Below the pieces are notes generated by a model. That model had not been told where the DNA came from and did no database searches. It worked only from the letters and a program-made list of their open reading frames with translations. This document shows positions 1 to 7,137 of a stretch of 64,000 bases of DNA, piece after piece. The first letter of the stretch is position 1, and every line of letters begins with the position of its first letter. This DNA comes from an uncultured Oscillospiraceae bacterium (GTDB lineage Bacteria; Bacillota; Clostridia; Oscillospirales; Oscillospiraceae): the NCBI GenBank assembly GCA_944385405.1, contig CALWXB010000002.1, positions 62,001 to 126,000 of the forward strand, in the 5' to 3' direction. Both the position numbers and the translations under genes were made by a program.

Positions 1-386
1 ATTCCCGGCTGACGTCGATGACCTTGGCCCGGAAGATGTTGGCCAGCTGGATCACCTCGTCCCGGGCGTTGCGGTCCGCCGCCCCCACCTTCACCAGGGC
101 GATCTCCCGGCGGATGGAGGTGTCCTCGTCCAGGATCTTCACCGCCGTCACCGGCAGCAGCTTGCTGCACTGGGCGGCGATCTGCTCGATCATGCCCTGG
201 TCGGCCAGGATGCCGATGGTGATGCGGGTGATGCCGGGACGGTCCGTCTCGCCGGAGACGATGGATTCGATGTTATAGCCCTTCCGGGAGAAGAGGCGGG
301 CCACCTGGCTGAGTACGCCGGGGATGTCCCGCACCAGGATACACAGGGTATAGAGCTTGCGCTCCGTGTCCAGTTGCTTTTTCATA
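1..386 (-). CDS. ilvN: acetolactate synthase small subunit, second copy (3' end outside window)
   Basis: Regulatory subunit of acetolactate synthase, the first committed enzyme of valine/leucine/isoleucine synthesis. It binds the large subunit and carries feedback inhibition. Only the first 128 residues are visible because the gene runs off the left edge. An ACT domain starts almost at once (TLCILVRDIPGVLSQVARLF, about residues 12-31) and continues with NIESIVSGETDRPGITRITI. The ATG at 386 has AAGGAGG seven bases upstream and lies 11 nt after the stop of the large subunit, so the pair is surely co-transcribed. It is a diverged paralogue of the complete small subunit at 2134-2619. Confidence 0.93.
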
Positions 387-397
387 CCGCGCCCTCC

Positions 398-2101
398 TTA
401 GTTCAGCAGGAAGTCCGTGATAGGAGACCCGGCGGCCACCATGGGCCGGACCATCTCGTCGATGTCCAGCATGCAGTCGATGACGGCACCGGTGCCGCCG
501 GAGAGGGCCGCCTCCAATGCTGCCTCCATCTCCGCCCGGGTCTGCACCCGGAAGCCCCGCAGGCCGTAGGCCTCCGCCAGTTTCACAAAATCCGGCCCCC
601 GGTCCAGCGTGGTCTCGGAGTACCGTTTGCCGTAGATCAGGCTCTGCCACTGGCGGACCATGCCCAGCGTGCCGTTGTTGAACACCACAGAGACGATGGG
701 CAGGCCGTAATGCTCCACGGTGCAAAGCTCATGGCAGTTCATCCGGAAGCAGCCGTCGCCGGTGATGTGGATGACCCGCTTGTCGGGATTCCCCATCTGG
801 GCGCCGATGGCGGCGCCCAGGCCGAAGCCCATGGTGCCGAAGCCCCCGGAGGTCAGGAGCTGTCCGGGATAGTCAAAGTGCAGGTACTTGATGGCCCACA
901 TCTGATGCTGGCCCACGTCGGTGGCCACGATGGTGTCCTTGGGGGCCCGGAGGCGGATCACCTCCAGCACCTGCTGGGGGGTGAGCTTCTCGCTGTCGCC
1001 CGCCTCGGAGGGCTGGCGCATGGGCAGGATGTGGTCCTTCCACTGGGTATGGTGATACTGGGGCATCTGCTCGTTGAGCATGGACAGCACCCGCTTGGCA
1101 GAGCCGATGATATGGTGGTCCGTGGGGACGTTCTTGTCGATCTCCGCCCGGTCGATATCGATCTGGACGATCTTGCTCTGGGCGGCGAAGGTGGCCGGAT
1201 CCAGGGCCACCCGGTCGGAGAACCGGCAGCCCACGGCGATGAGCAGGTCGCACTCGTCGCAGGCCACGTTGGAGGCCCGGGAGCCGTGCATGCCGATCAT
1301 GCCGGTTGTAAGAGGATGGCCGCCGGGGAAGCCGCCGCCGCCCATCACCGTGATGGCTACGGGGGCGTCCAGCTTCTCGGCAAATTCCCGGAATTCCCGG
1401 TGGGCCCGGCCCCGGACCACGCCGCCGCCGCAGATCAGCAGCGGGCGCTCCGCCTGGGCGATCATCTCCAGAAGCTTTCCCACGTCCTGGCGGTCGGGCT
1501 CCGGCTTTTTGGGCAGGTGGCTGGCCCCCAGGGTCTGGATGCTGGCGCATTTCCGGTTTTCCCGCCAGGGGATAAAGGTGTACTCGATCTCCTGGTCGGC
1601 GCCAGTGACGTTTTTCAAAAAGTCGATGAGCACCGGGCCGGGCCGGCCCGTGGCCGCCACGGCGAAGGCCTGGCGCATCACGTCCGGGATCTGCCGGGCA
1701 TCCCGCACCAGAAACGCCGCCTTGGTGATGGGCATGGCGATGCCGGTGGAGTCCACCTCCTGAAACGCATCCCGCCCCAGCAGGCTCTCGCCCACGTTGC
1801 AGGTAATGAACACCACGGGGGAGGAGTCCAGGTGAGCAGTGGCGATGCCGGTGGTCAGATTGGTGGCGCCGGGGCCGGAGGTGGCGAAGCACACCCCCAC
1901 CTTCCCGGTGGACCGGGCATAGCCGTCCGCCGCGTGGGCGGCGCCCTGCTCGTGGGCCGTCAGCACATGGCGGATCTTGTCCCGATACCGGTAGAGCTCG
2001 TCATAAAGGTTCAAAATCGTGCCGCCGGGGTAGCCGAACACGGTGTCCACGTCCTGCTCCAGCAGACACTCCATAATGGCCTGTGTCGCACGGATCTTCA
2101 A
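398..2101 (-). CDS. ilvB: acetolactate synthase large subunit, second copy
   Basis: ThDP-dependent catalytic subunit (567 aa, normal length) that condenses two pyruvates, or pyruvate and 2-ketobutyrate. The N-terminal PYR domain has GYPGGTILNLYDEL and the catalytic glutamate in TAHEQGAAHAADGYAR. The C-terminal PP domain has the ThDP/Mg motif GDGCFRMNCHEL...NN. The start is a TTG at 2101 with AAGGAGG about nine bases upstream; no ATG fits better. The gene follows ilvN (2134-2619) by 32 nt and precedes a second ilvN. Relative to the upstream copy, the usual LIDIPxDV segment reads LIDFLKNVTG, so this paralogue may differ in substrate use or regulation (inference). Confidence 0.93.
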   Translation of the reverse strand: MKIRATQAIMECLLEQDVDTVFGYPGGTILNLYDELYRYRDKIRHVLTAHEQGAAHAADGYARSTGKVGVCFATSGPGATNLTTGIATAHLDSSPVVFITCNVGESLLGRDAFQEVDSTGIAMPITKAAFLVRDARQIPDVMRQAFAVAATGRPGPVLIDFLKNVTGADQEIEYTFIPWRENRKCASIQTLGASHLPKKPEPDRQDVGKLLEMIAQAERPLLICGGGVVRGRAHREFREFAEKLDAPVAITVMGGGGFPGGHPLTTGMIGMHGSRASNVACDECDLLIAVGCRFSDRVALDPATFAAQSKIVQIDIDRAEIDKNVPTDHHIIGSAKRVLSMLNEQMPQYHHTQWKDHILPMRQPSEAGDSEKLTPQQVLEVIRLRAPKDTIVATDVGQHQMWAIKYLHFDYPGQLLTSGGFGTMGFGLGAAIGAQMGNPDKRVIHITGDGCFRMNCHELCTVEHYGLPIVSVVFNNGTLGMVRQWQSLIYGKRYSETTLDRGPDFVKLAEAYGLRGFRVQTRAEMEAALEAALSGGTGAVIDCMLDIDEMVRPMVAAGSPITDFLLN

Positions 2102-2133
2102 AATTCTATTCCTCCTTCTCCTGAAAACGGCGC

Positions 2134-2619
2134 TCAGATCTTGCCGCCGCCCTTCTGCAGTGCGATGACGCCGGTGCGCACCACCTCCAGGATGTTGAAG
2201 GTGCGCATCATCTCCTGGAAGGCGTCCAGGCGATCGGGGGTGTCCGACAGCTCCATGGTCATGGAGGTGGGGGAGATGTCCGAGACCTTGGCGCCGCAGA
2301 TGCTGCAGATGGTCATGATGTTGGGCCGGGTCTTGCTGTTGGCGTTGACCTTGAGGATCATCAGCTCCCGGCCGATGAAAGAGCCCTCCTCCAGGGTGCG
2401 GACCTTGATGACCTCCACCAGCTTGTTGAGCTGCTTTTCCACCTGCTCCACCACATTGTTGCCGTTTTCCACGATGATGGTGATGCGGGAGATAGTGGGG
2501 TCATCGGTGACGCCCACCGCCAGAGAGTCAATATTGAAGGCCCGGCGGGAAAAGAGGCTGGTGATCCGGTTGAGGACGCCCGCCTGGTTCTCCACCAGCA
2601 CAGAAATCGTCTGTTTCAT
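2134..2619 (-). CDS. ilvN: acetolactate synthase small subunit, first copy
   Basis: Complete 161-aa regulatory subunit (family 150-170 aa). An N-terminal ACT domain (VLVENQAGVLNRITSLFSRR, about residues 7-26) binds the feedback amino acid. A C-terminal ALS_ss_C domain follows (SDISPTSMTMELSDTPDRLD). The ATG at 2619 has a strong GGAGGAG. It lies 18 nt downstream of the large subunit at 2638-4272 and 32 nt upstream of the next large subunit, so four genes alternate B-N-B-N in one transcription unit. Confidence 0.95.
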   Translation of the reverse strand: MKQTISVLVENQAGVLNRITSLFSRRAFNIDSLAVGVTDDPTISRITIIVENGNNVVEQVEKQLNKLVEVIKVRTLEEGSFIGRELMILKVNANSKTRPNIMTICSICGAKVSDISPTSMTMELSDTPDRLDAFQEMMRTFNILEVVRTGVIALQKGGGKI

Positions 2620-2637
2620 CGTGCGTCTCCTCCTTCC

Positions 2638-4272
2638 TTAGTCCGTGGTGCTCACTTCGGGATGGACCTCGCAGATCAGGATGCAGCTGCCCTGCGTTCC
2701 CAGGAAGCGCGCCAGGGTCTCATCCAGCTTGTCCTCGTCGTCCACCGTCAGGCTGGGGATACCGTAGGCGGCGGCGATGGCCGCAAAGTCCGGGGACCCG
2801 TCCAGATCCACGCCAAAGGGGCCGTGGTAAGGCTCCGTTTTCTGGATCTGGTGCACCAGGCCCAGCACATGGTTGCGGAAGAGGACGATCTTCAGGTCCA
2901 TCCCCGCGCACCGCACTGCTGCCAGCTCGTTCATGGCCATCTGGAAAGATCCGTCGCCGCAGATGACGATGGTCTGCCGGTCCGGCAGGGCCACCTTCAC
3001 GCCCACCGCCGCCGGCAGGGCGTAGCCCATGGTGCCCAGGCCACCGCTGGTGAGGAGCCGTCCGTGCTTCTGGGGCAGATACTTGCACGCGAAGATCTGG
3101 TTCTGGCCCACATCCACACACACCACCGCGTCGTCATCCAGCAGGCGGCCCAGCTTGCGCAGCACGGTGCCCGGGAACACGGAGCCGTCCCGGTGGGGGA
3201 ACACCCGCTCCAGCTCCGCCCGGCGGTACTCCTTGAGCTGCTCGCGCCACTGGGCGTCGTCCGGCGGGGGGACCTGCAGCGCCAGCAGCTGCTGCAGAAT
3301 TACCTTCACATCGCCCACCAGGGGGATGGCCGCCTGCATATTTTTGCCGATCTCCGCCGGGTCCACGTCGATGTGGATGGTGGCCATGCGGCGCTGGATC
3401 TCCTCCGGGGAGATGATGGCCCGGTCCGCCACCCGGCTGCCCACCATGATGAGGAGGTCCGACTTGGCCAGGGCCTTGTTGGCGCAGCGGTTGCCGTGGG
3501 CACCGATCATGCCCAGGTTCAGGGGATGGTCCGTGGGAAGCACGGACAGGCCCATCATGGTTTTGACCACCGGGATGGAGTACCGCTCCGCCAGCTCCAC
3601 CAGCTCGTCCCGGGCATCCGCCAGCCACACGCCGCCGCCGGCGCAGATCACCGGCTGATGGGACTTGGAGATGGCCTCCGCCACCCGCTTGATCTGCAGA
3701 TCGTTGCCACGGACGGAGGGCTTGTAGCCCCGGATGGAGACGCTCTCAGGGAACTCCACGTTCTCCACCACCTGGGTCTGGATGTCAATGGGAATGTCGA
3801 TGAGCACCGGGCCGGGGCGGCCGGTGGAGGCGATGAGAAACGCCTCCTTGATGACCCGGGGCAGCTGGGCGGCGTCCTTGACCAGGTAGTTGTGCTTGGT
3901 GAACGGCGTCACCGCGCCGGTGATGTCCACCTCCTGGAAGATGTCCCGCCCCAGCAGGCTGCTGGGCACCTGGCCGGTGATGGCCACCATGGGAATGGAG
4001 TCCATATACGCCGTGGCGATACCGGTGATGAGGTTGGTGGCGCCGGGACCGGAGGTTACCATGCACACGCCCACCTTGCCGCTGACCCGGGCGTAGCCCG
4101 AGGCCATGTGGCCGGCGTTCTGTTCCGTCCGCACCAGGGTATAGCCCATCTCCGGCGCGTCCCGCAGCACGTCCACCGCCGGACAGATGGTGGCGCCCGC
4201 GTAACCGAAGATATGATCCACGCCCTCCCGCCGGAGTCCCTCCAGCAGGATCTGCGCACCTGTCAGTTCCAT
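2638..4272 (-). CDS. ilvB: acetolactate synthase large subunit, first copy
   Basis: Canonical biosynthetic acetolactate synthase catalytic subunit (544 aa). Visible landmarks are FGYAGATICPAVDVL, the catalytic Glu in RTEQNAGHMASGYAR, TSGPGATNLITGIATAYMDS, GRPGPVLIDIPIDIQT and the ThDP motif GDGSFQMAMNELAAV. A GTG six bases earlier (4278) is in frame, but AGGGGG at about 4281-4286 is spaced for the ATG at 4272, so that start is chosen. It is the first structural gene of the ilv unit. An intrinsic terminator at 4303-4342 and an Ile/Leu/Val-rich leader ORF at 4411-4518 lie upstream, implying attenuation control. Confidence 0.95.
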   Translation of the reverse strand: MELTGAQILLEGLRREGVDHIFGYAGATICPAVDVLRDAPEMGYTLVRTEQNAGHMASGYARVSGKVGVCMVTSGPGATNLITGIATAYMDSIPMVAITGQVPSSLLGRDIFQEVDITGAVTPFTKHNYLVKDAAQLPRVIKEAFLIASTGRPGPVLIDIPIDIQTQVVENVEFPESVSIRGYKPSVRGNDLQIKRVAEAISKSHQPVICAGGGVWLADARDELVELAERYSIPVVKTMMGLSVLPTDHPLNLGMIGAHGNRCANKALAKSDLLIMVGSRVADRAIISPEEIQRRMATIHIDVDPAEIGKNMQAAIPLVGDVKVILQQLLALQVPPPDDAQWREQLKEYRRAELERVFPHRDGSVFPGTVLRKLGRLLDDDAVVCVDVGQNQIFACKYLPQKHGRLLTSGGLGTMGYALPAAVGVKVALPDRQTIVICGDGSFQMAMNELAAVRCAGMDLKIVLFRNHVLGLVHQIQKTEPYHGPFGVDLDGSPDFAAIAAAYGIPSLTVDDEDKLDETLARFLGTQGSCILICEVHPEVSTTD

Positions 4273-4302
4273 AGTCACATCCCCCTTTTTCCGCGATGAT
4301 TT

Positions 4303-4342
4303 GAAAAAAGCCTGCGGTTCGTTGGTCGAACCGCAGGCTTTT
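4303..4342 (-). terminator. intrinsic terminator acting as ilv attenuator
   Basis: Perfect 16-bp inverted repeat, 4306-4321 against 4327-4342 (AAAAGCCTGCGGTTCG and its complement), with a five-base loop. On the minus strand it ends in a run of six U. It sits between the leader ORF stop (4411) and ilvB (4272), about 30 nt before the gene. A terminator placed here can only regulate entry into ilvB, so it is read as an attenuator. No convincing antiterminator was found by eye in 4343-4410; a CGGC-GCAA-GCCG hairpin is present there. Confidence 0.88.
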
Positions 4343-4410
4343 GGGTAAACGTTGTAATGATCCGGCTTGCGCCGCTTCCGCGATGGAAAACCGGTTTTGC
4401 GTCCCCTGCT

Positions 4411-4518
4411 TCAGGCATGACCAAATGCACTATTCTCTTCCCGCACCAGAAGTACCAGTACCAGGACCAGAATAATGTTCAGAGCCAGAATGCCAATGTG
4501 AGCGGACAGCAGCATCAT
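4411..4518 (-). CDS. ilvL: branched-chain amino acid leader peptide (attenuation peptide)
   Basis: A 35-codon ORF that is too short for routine calling. It begins ATG-ATG at 4518, with GAGAGGG eight bases upstream, and ends in TGA at 4411. Seventeen of 35 residues are Ile, Leu or Val, with an uninterrupted run IILVLVLVLLV at residues 15-25, then an ordinary tail (REENSAFGHA). It lies between a SigA-like promoter (4551-4579) and an intrinsic terminator immediately before ilvB. This is the textbook layout of a transcription-attenuation leader as in E. coli ilvB/ilvL. The composition matches exactly the end products of the downstream enzymes. No homology is claimed; the function is inferred from position and composition. 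Confidence 0.85.
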   Translation of the reverse strand: MMLLSAHIGILALNIILVLVLVLLVREENSAFGHA

Positions 4519-4550
4519 GTTAGAAACCCTCTCATCGTTTGGTTGGGTTT

Positions 4551-4579
4551 ATTATACAAGCCCACCCCTCGAAATACAA
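4551..4579 (-). promoter_or_regulatory. SigA-type promoter of the ilv leader and operon
   Basis: On the minus strand, TTGTAT (4579-4574), a 17-nt spacer and a perfect TATAAT (4556-4551). Transcription would begin near 4544, about 26 nt before the leader-peptide start. Confidence 0.75.
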
Positions 4580-4729
4580 CCAAAACCTGTTTTTCGCCGC
4601 CGATTTTGTGCCATATCACCAATTCAATTCTCATTCATTTTTTTCAATTGTATAAATCAACCAATTGCGCAACCGATTACGTTTGAGCCGCCCTCATGGT
4701 TGTCCAGAGGCCGAAGCAGACAACGCCCC

Positions 4730-4758
4730 TTGCTTTTCTGCCGCCGGACCGGTATGAT
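4730..4758 (+). promoter_or_regulatory. SigA-type promoter of cdd
   Basis: TTGCTT (4730-4735), a 17-nt spacer and TATGAT (4753-4758), about 50 nt before the cdd start. The 4580-4729 stretch between this and the divergent ilv promoter is AT-richer and shows no further gene. Confidence 0.55.
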
Positions 4759-4813
4759 GAAGGGGACAGAAGCGGTGCGATGCGCCGCCCGATCCGACGA
4801 GGGAGGGATGCGC

Positions 4814-5215
4814 ATGACGCGCCAGGAACTGAAGGAGACCGCCATGGCCATGCGGGAGCGGGCCTACTGCCCCTACTCTCATTTTTCTGTGGGCGCCGCG
4901 CTGGAGTGCGCCGACGGGTCCGTGTTCACCGGATGCAACATTGAAAATGCCGGCTTTTCCCCCACCATCTGCGCCGAGCGCACCGCCGTGGCCAAGGCCG
5001 TCAGCGAAGGACACACCGACTTCGTGCGCATCGCCGTGGCAGGGTCCGGTCCGGACCACTGCGTCCCCTGCGGCGTGTGCCGCCAGGTGCTCCAGGAATT
5101 CGCCCCGGACCTGGAGGTCTTGTGCCTGAACAGCAGGGGAGAGGAACTGACGCTGACGCTGCGGGAGCTGCTGCCTCACAGCTTTGACGCAGCCTTTCTG
5201 CCCAAGTCCACCTAA
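4814..5215 (+). CDS. cdd: cytidine deaminase
   Basis: Zn-dependent hydrolase converting cytidine and deoxycytidine to uridine and deoxyuridine in pyrimidine salvage. At 133 aa it matches the homotetrameric Bacillus type. Zinc site: Cys of TICAERTAV with its catalytic Glu, and the PCGVC pair. YCPYSHFSVGAALE and GCNIENAGFSPT are family signatures. Two in-frame ATGs exist (4808, 4814); GGGAGGG at 4801-4807 is correctly spaced only for 4814. It is monocistronic between its own promoter and the terminator at 5217-5254. Confidence 0.96.
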   Translation: MTRQELKETAMAMRERAYCPYSHFSVGAALECADGSVFTGCNIENAGFSPTICAERTAVAKAVSEGHTDFVRIAVAGSGPDHCVPCGVCRQVLQEFAPDLEVLCLNSRGEELTLTLRELLPHSFDAAFLPKST

Positions 5216-5216
5216 T

Positions 5217-5254
5217 AAAAAGACGCCGGACCCTGTGTGGTCCGGCGTCTTTTT
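5217..5254. terminator. bidirectional terminator between cdd and gntR
   Basis: 16-bp perfect stem AAAAAGACGCCGGACC / GGTCCGGCGTCTTTTT with loop CTGTGT. A-run and T-run on both sides allow termination of the convergent cdd and gntR transcripts. Confidence 0.9.
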
Positions 5255-5916
5255 CACTCCGCCTCCTGCAGCACCAGATCCCGACTGGCCTCCATGTGGC
5301 GGCGCACCGCCGAGAAGGCCGCCATGTCGTCCCGGCCCCGGCTGGCCCGCACGGCCTCCGTGATGGCCCGGTGCTCCGCCAAGGCCACCGCCCGGCGGTT
5401 GGGGCTCTGGAAGCTTTTGCGGGCAATGACGGACATCCGGTAGTTGTAGCTTTCAAAAAGGGAGAGAAATTCCCGGTTCCCCGCTGCCTCCACCAGCAGC
5501 CGGTGGAAGGCCAGATCCGCTTGCCAGTAGGCCTCGATGTCCGCCTGCTCCTCCAGCTCCGCCATGTGGGCGTTGGCCGCCTCCAGCGCCGCCAGACGGG
5601 CAGCGCCCTCCGGCGTATCCTTCCGGTGGGCCAGATGCAGCACGCAGAAGCCCTCCACGGCGGTACGCAGCTGGTACGTCTCCCAGATGTCCTCCTGGGA
5701 CATCCGGTGGAGCCGGAAGCCCTTGCTGGGCAGGATGTCCACCAACCGCTCCTGGCTCAGCCGCACCAGGGCGTCCTTCACCGGCGTGCGGGAGATACCG
5801 ATCATGGCGGCCAGCTTCGTCTCCGAATAGATCTGGTCCTCCGCCAGCTCCCCGGTCACGATCTGCTCCCGGATATGGGCGTAGGCCTCCTCCTGCAAAA
5901 AGCGATATCCCGCCAT
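5254..5916 (-). CDS. GntR family transcriptional regulator, FCD (FadR-like) subfamily
   Basis: 220-aa regulator. An N-terminal winged helix (about residues 10-70; HIREQIVTGELAEDQIYSET, GISRTPVKDALVRLSQERLV) is followed by an all-helical FCD ligand domain (about 78-215). Acidic/His residues typical of metal-assisted carboxylate binding are present (AHRKD, FHRLLVEAAGN). The ATG at 5916 has AAAGGAG nine bases upstream. It is divergent from the tetronate dehydrogenase/kinase genes. The shared intergenic region carries GGTATACC palindromes, the operator type favoured by FCD regulators, so it most likely represses the divergent operon and itself, with a sugar-acid inducer (inference). Confidence 0.9.
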   Translation of the reverse strand: MAGYRFLQEEAYAHIREQIVTGELAEDQIYSETKLAAMIGISRTPVKDALVRLSQERLVDILPSKGFRLHRMSQEDIWETYQLRTAVEGFCVLHLAHRKDTPEGAARLAALEAANAHMAELEEQADIEAYWQADLAFHRLLVEAAGNREFLSLFESYNYRMSVIARKSFQSPNRRAVALAEHRAITEAVRASRGRDDMAAFSAVRRHMEASRDLVLQEAE

Positions 5917-5982
5917 GGCGCAGCTCCTTTCTCGTGCTTCCGATCTGAACGGATCGGTCCTGGTGGTAGTTTATCAGAATCC

Positions 5983-5992
5983 CGGTATACCG
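5983..5992. promoter_or_regulatory. GntR operator candidate 1
   Basis: 10-bp perfect palindrome CGGTATACCG, 66 bp upstream of gntR, sharing its GGTATACC core with the site at 6084-6095. It is probably the autoregulatory site. Confidence 0.55.
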
Positions 5993-6079
5993 TTCAAGTG
6001 CTTTTTCCACAAATGGAAAACATTTTTTTGTGAAACTCTCCGGTTTTTTGCCGGTTTTCAAAAAAATCCAGGTTTCCCC

Positions 6080-6108
6080 TTGACCGGTATACCGGTATAC
6101 TATATACT
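6080..6108 (+). promoter_or_regulatory. promoter with operator embedded in the spacer (tetronate operon)
   Basis: TTGACC (6080-6085), 17-nt spacer and TATACT (6103-6108). The perfect 12-bp palindrome CCGGTATACCGG (6084-6095) overlaps the -35 and most of the spacer, and a further GTATAC follows. A repressor bound here would directly block polymerase. The rest of the 306-bp gap 5917-6222 shows no gene. Confidence 0.72.
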
Positions 6109-6222
6109 GTTTTCCGGAAAACGCAACAGCGCCGGTCCCTTGCGCAAGTCTTGCACGGCGCAGGCAAACGGTGACGCGGCACATGCCCGGCGGGCATGGA
6201 TTTTTAAAGGAGGATGTTTCAT

Positions 6223-7116
6223 ATGAGCAAGATCGGTTTCATTGGCCTGGGCATCATGGGCCGTCCCATGGCCACCAACCTGGTGAAGGGCGGACAGGAC
6301 GTGATGGTCAGCGACCTCAACGCCGCCCTGGTGGAGGAGCTGTGCGCCCTGGGCGCATCCTCCGGCACCTACGCGGAGCTGGCCCGTGCCTGCGACGTGA
6401 TCTTCACCATCCTGCCCACCGGCGCCATCGTCCGGGAGGTGCTGTTCGGGGAAAACGGCGTGGCCTCCGGCCTCACCGCCGGCAAGGTGGTGTGCGACAT
6501 GTCCAGCGTCACCCCCGGCGAGTCCCAGGAGTGCTACCGCCGCCTCAAGGAGATGGGCGTGGGCTTTGTGGACGCCCCCGTCTCCGGCGGCGAGCCCGGC
6601 GCCATCGCCGGCACCCTGGCCATTATGTGCGGCGGCGATGAGGCGGACTTTGAAAAGCTCCTGCCCGCCTTCGAGATCATGGGCAGCAGCGCCCTGCTCA
6701 TCGGCGGCCCCGGCGCCGGCAGCGTCACGAAGCTGGCCAACCAGATCATGGTGAACCTGAACATCGCCGCCGTGTCCGAGGCACTTGTGCTGGCCACCAA
6801 GGCGGGCGTGGACCCCATGAAGGTCTATCATGCTGTCCGGGGCGGTCTGGCCGGCAGCACCGTGCTGGACGCCAAGGCTCCTATGATGTGCCGGCGGGAT
6901 TTCAAGCCCGGCGGGACCATCCGGGTCAACCACAAGGACATCAAGAACGTCCTGGCCACCGCCCACGAGATCGACGTGCCCCTGCCCCTCACCGCCCAGC
7001 TCTTTGAGATCCAGCAGGCCCTGAAGGTCTCCGGCCACATGGATGACGACCACTCCGGCTATGTCCAGTACTTCGAGCAGCTGGCGGGCGTCACCGTCCG
7101 CTCCGACGAAGCCTGA
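6223..7116 (+). CDS. ltnD: NAD(P)-dependent 3-hydroxyisobutyrate dehydrogenase-family oxidoreductase (probable L-threonate dehydrogenase / tartronate semialdehyde reductase)
   Basis: 297-aa beta-hydroxyacid dehydrogenase. The Rossmann motif GFIGLGIMGRPMATNL is at the N-terminus. DAPVSGGEPGAIAGTLAIM is the substrate loop, and the catalytic Lys lies in TKLANQIMVN. Family members oxidise threonate, 3-hydroxyisobutyrate or glycerate. The kinase directly downstream (7138) belongs to the OtnK family, which phosphorylates the 2-oxo-tetronate made by LtnD, so threonate or another tetronate is the favoured substrate. An in-frame ATG at 6214 overlaps the AAAGGAGG, so the ATG at 6223 is the start. GarR-like tartronate semialdehyde reductase remains possible. 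Confidence 0.85.
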   Translation: MSKIGFIGLGIMGRPMATNLVKGGQDVMVSDLNAALVEELCALGASSGTYAELARACDVIFTILPTGAIVREVLFGENGVASGLTAGKVVCDMSSVTPGESQECYRRLKEMGVGFVDAPVSGGEPGAIAGTLAIMCGGDEADFEKLLPAFEIMGSSALLIGGPGAGSVTKLANQIMVNLNIAAVSEALVLATKAGVDPMKVYHAVRGGLAGSTVLDAKAPMMCRRDFKPGGTIRVNHKDIKNVLATAHEIDVPLPLTAQLFEIQQALKVSGHMDDDHSGYVQYFEQLAGVTVRSDEA

Positions 7117-7137
7117 GCCAACAAGGAGGGAGCCGCT

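Noticed and set aside
374..2641. Very long plus-strand open frame opposite the ilvB/ilvN genes
   Set aside because: It lies antisense to well-supported ilvB and ilvN, and its product is low-complexity His/Gly/Ala-rich with no motif. It is a byproduct of high-GC codon usage.
4303..4579. T-box riboswitch upstream of ilvB
   Set aside because: The terminator suggested a T-box, but no AGGGTGG-type T-box sequence or specifier stem could be found; a leader ORF explains the region better.
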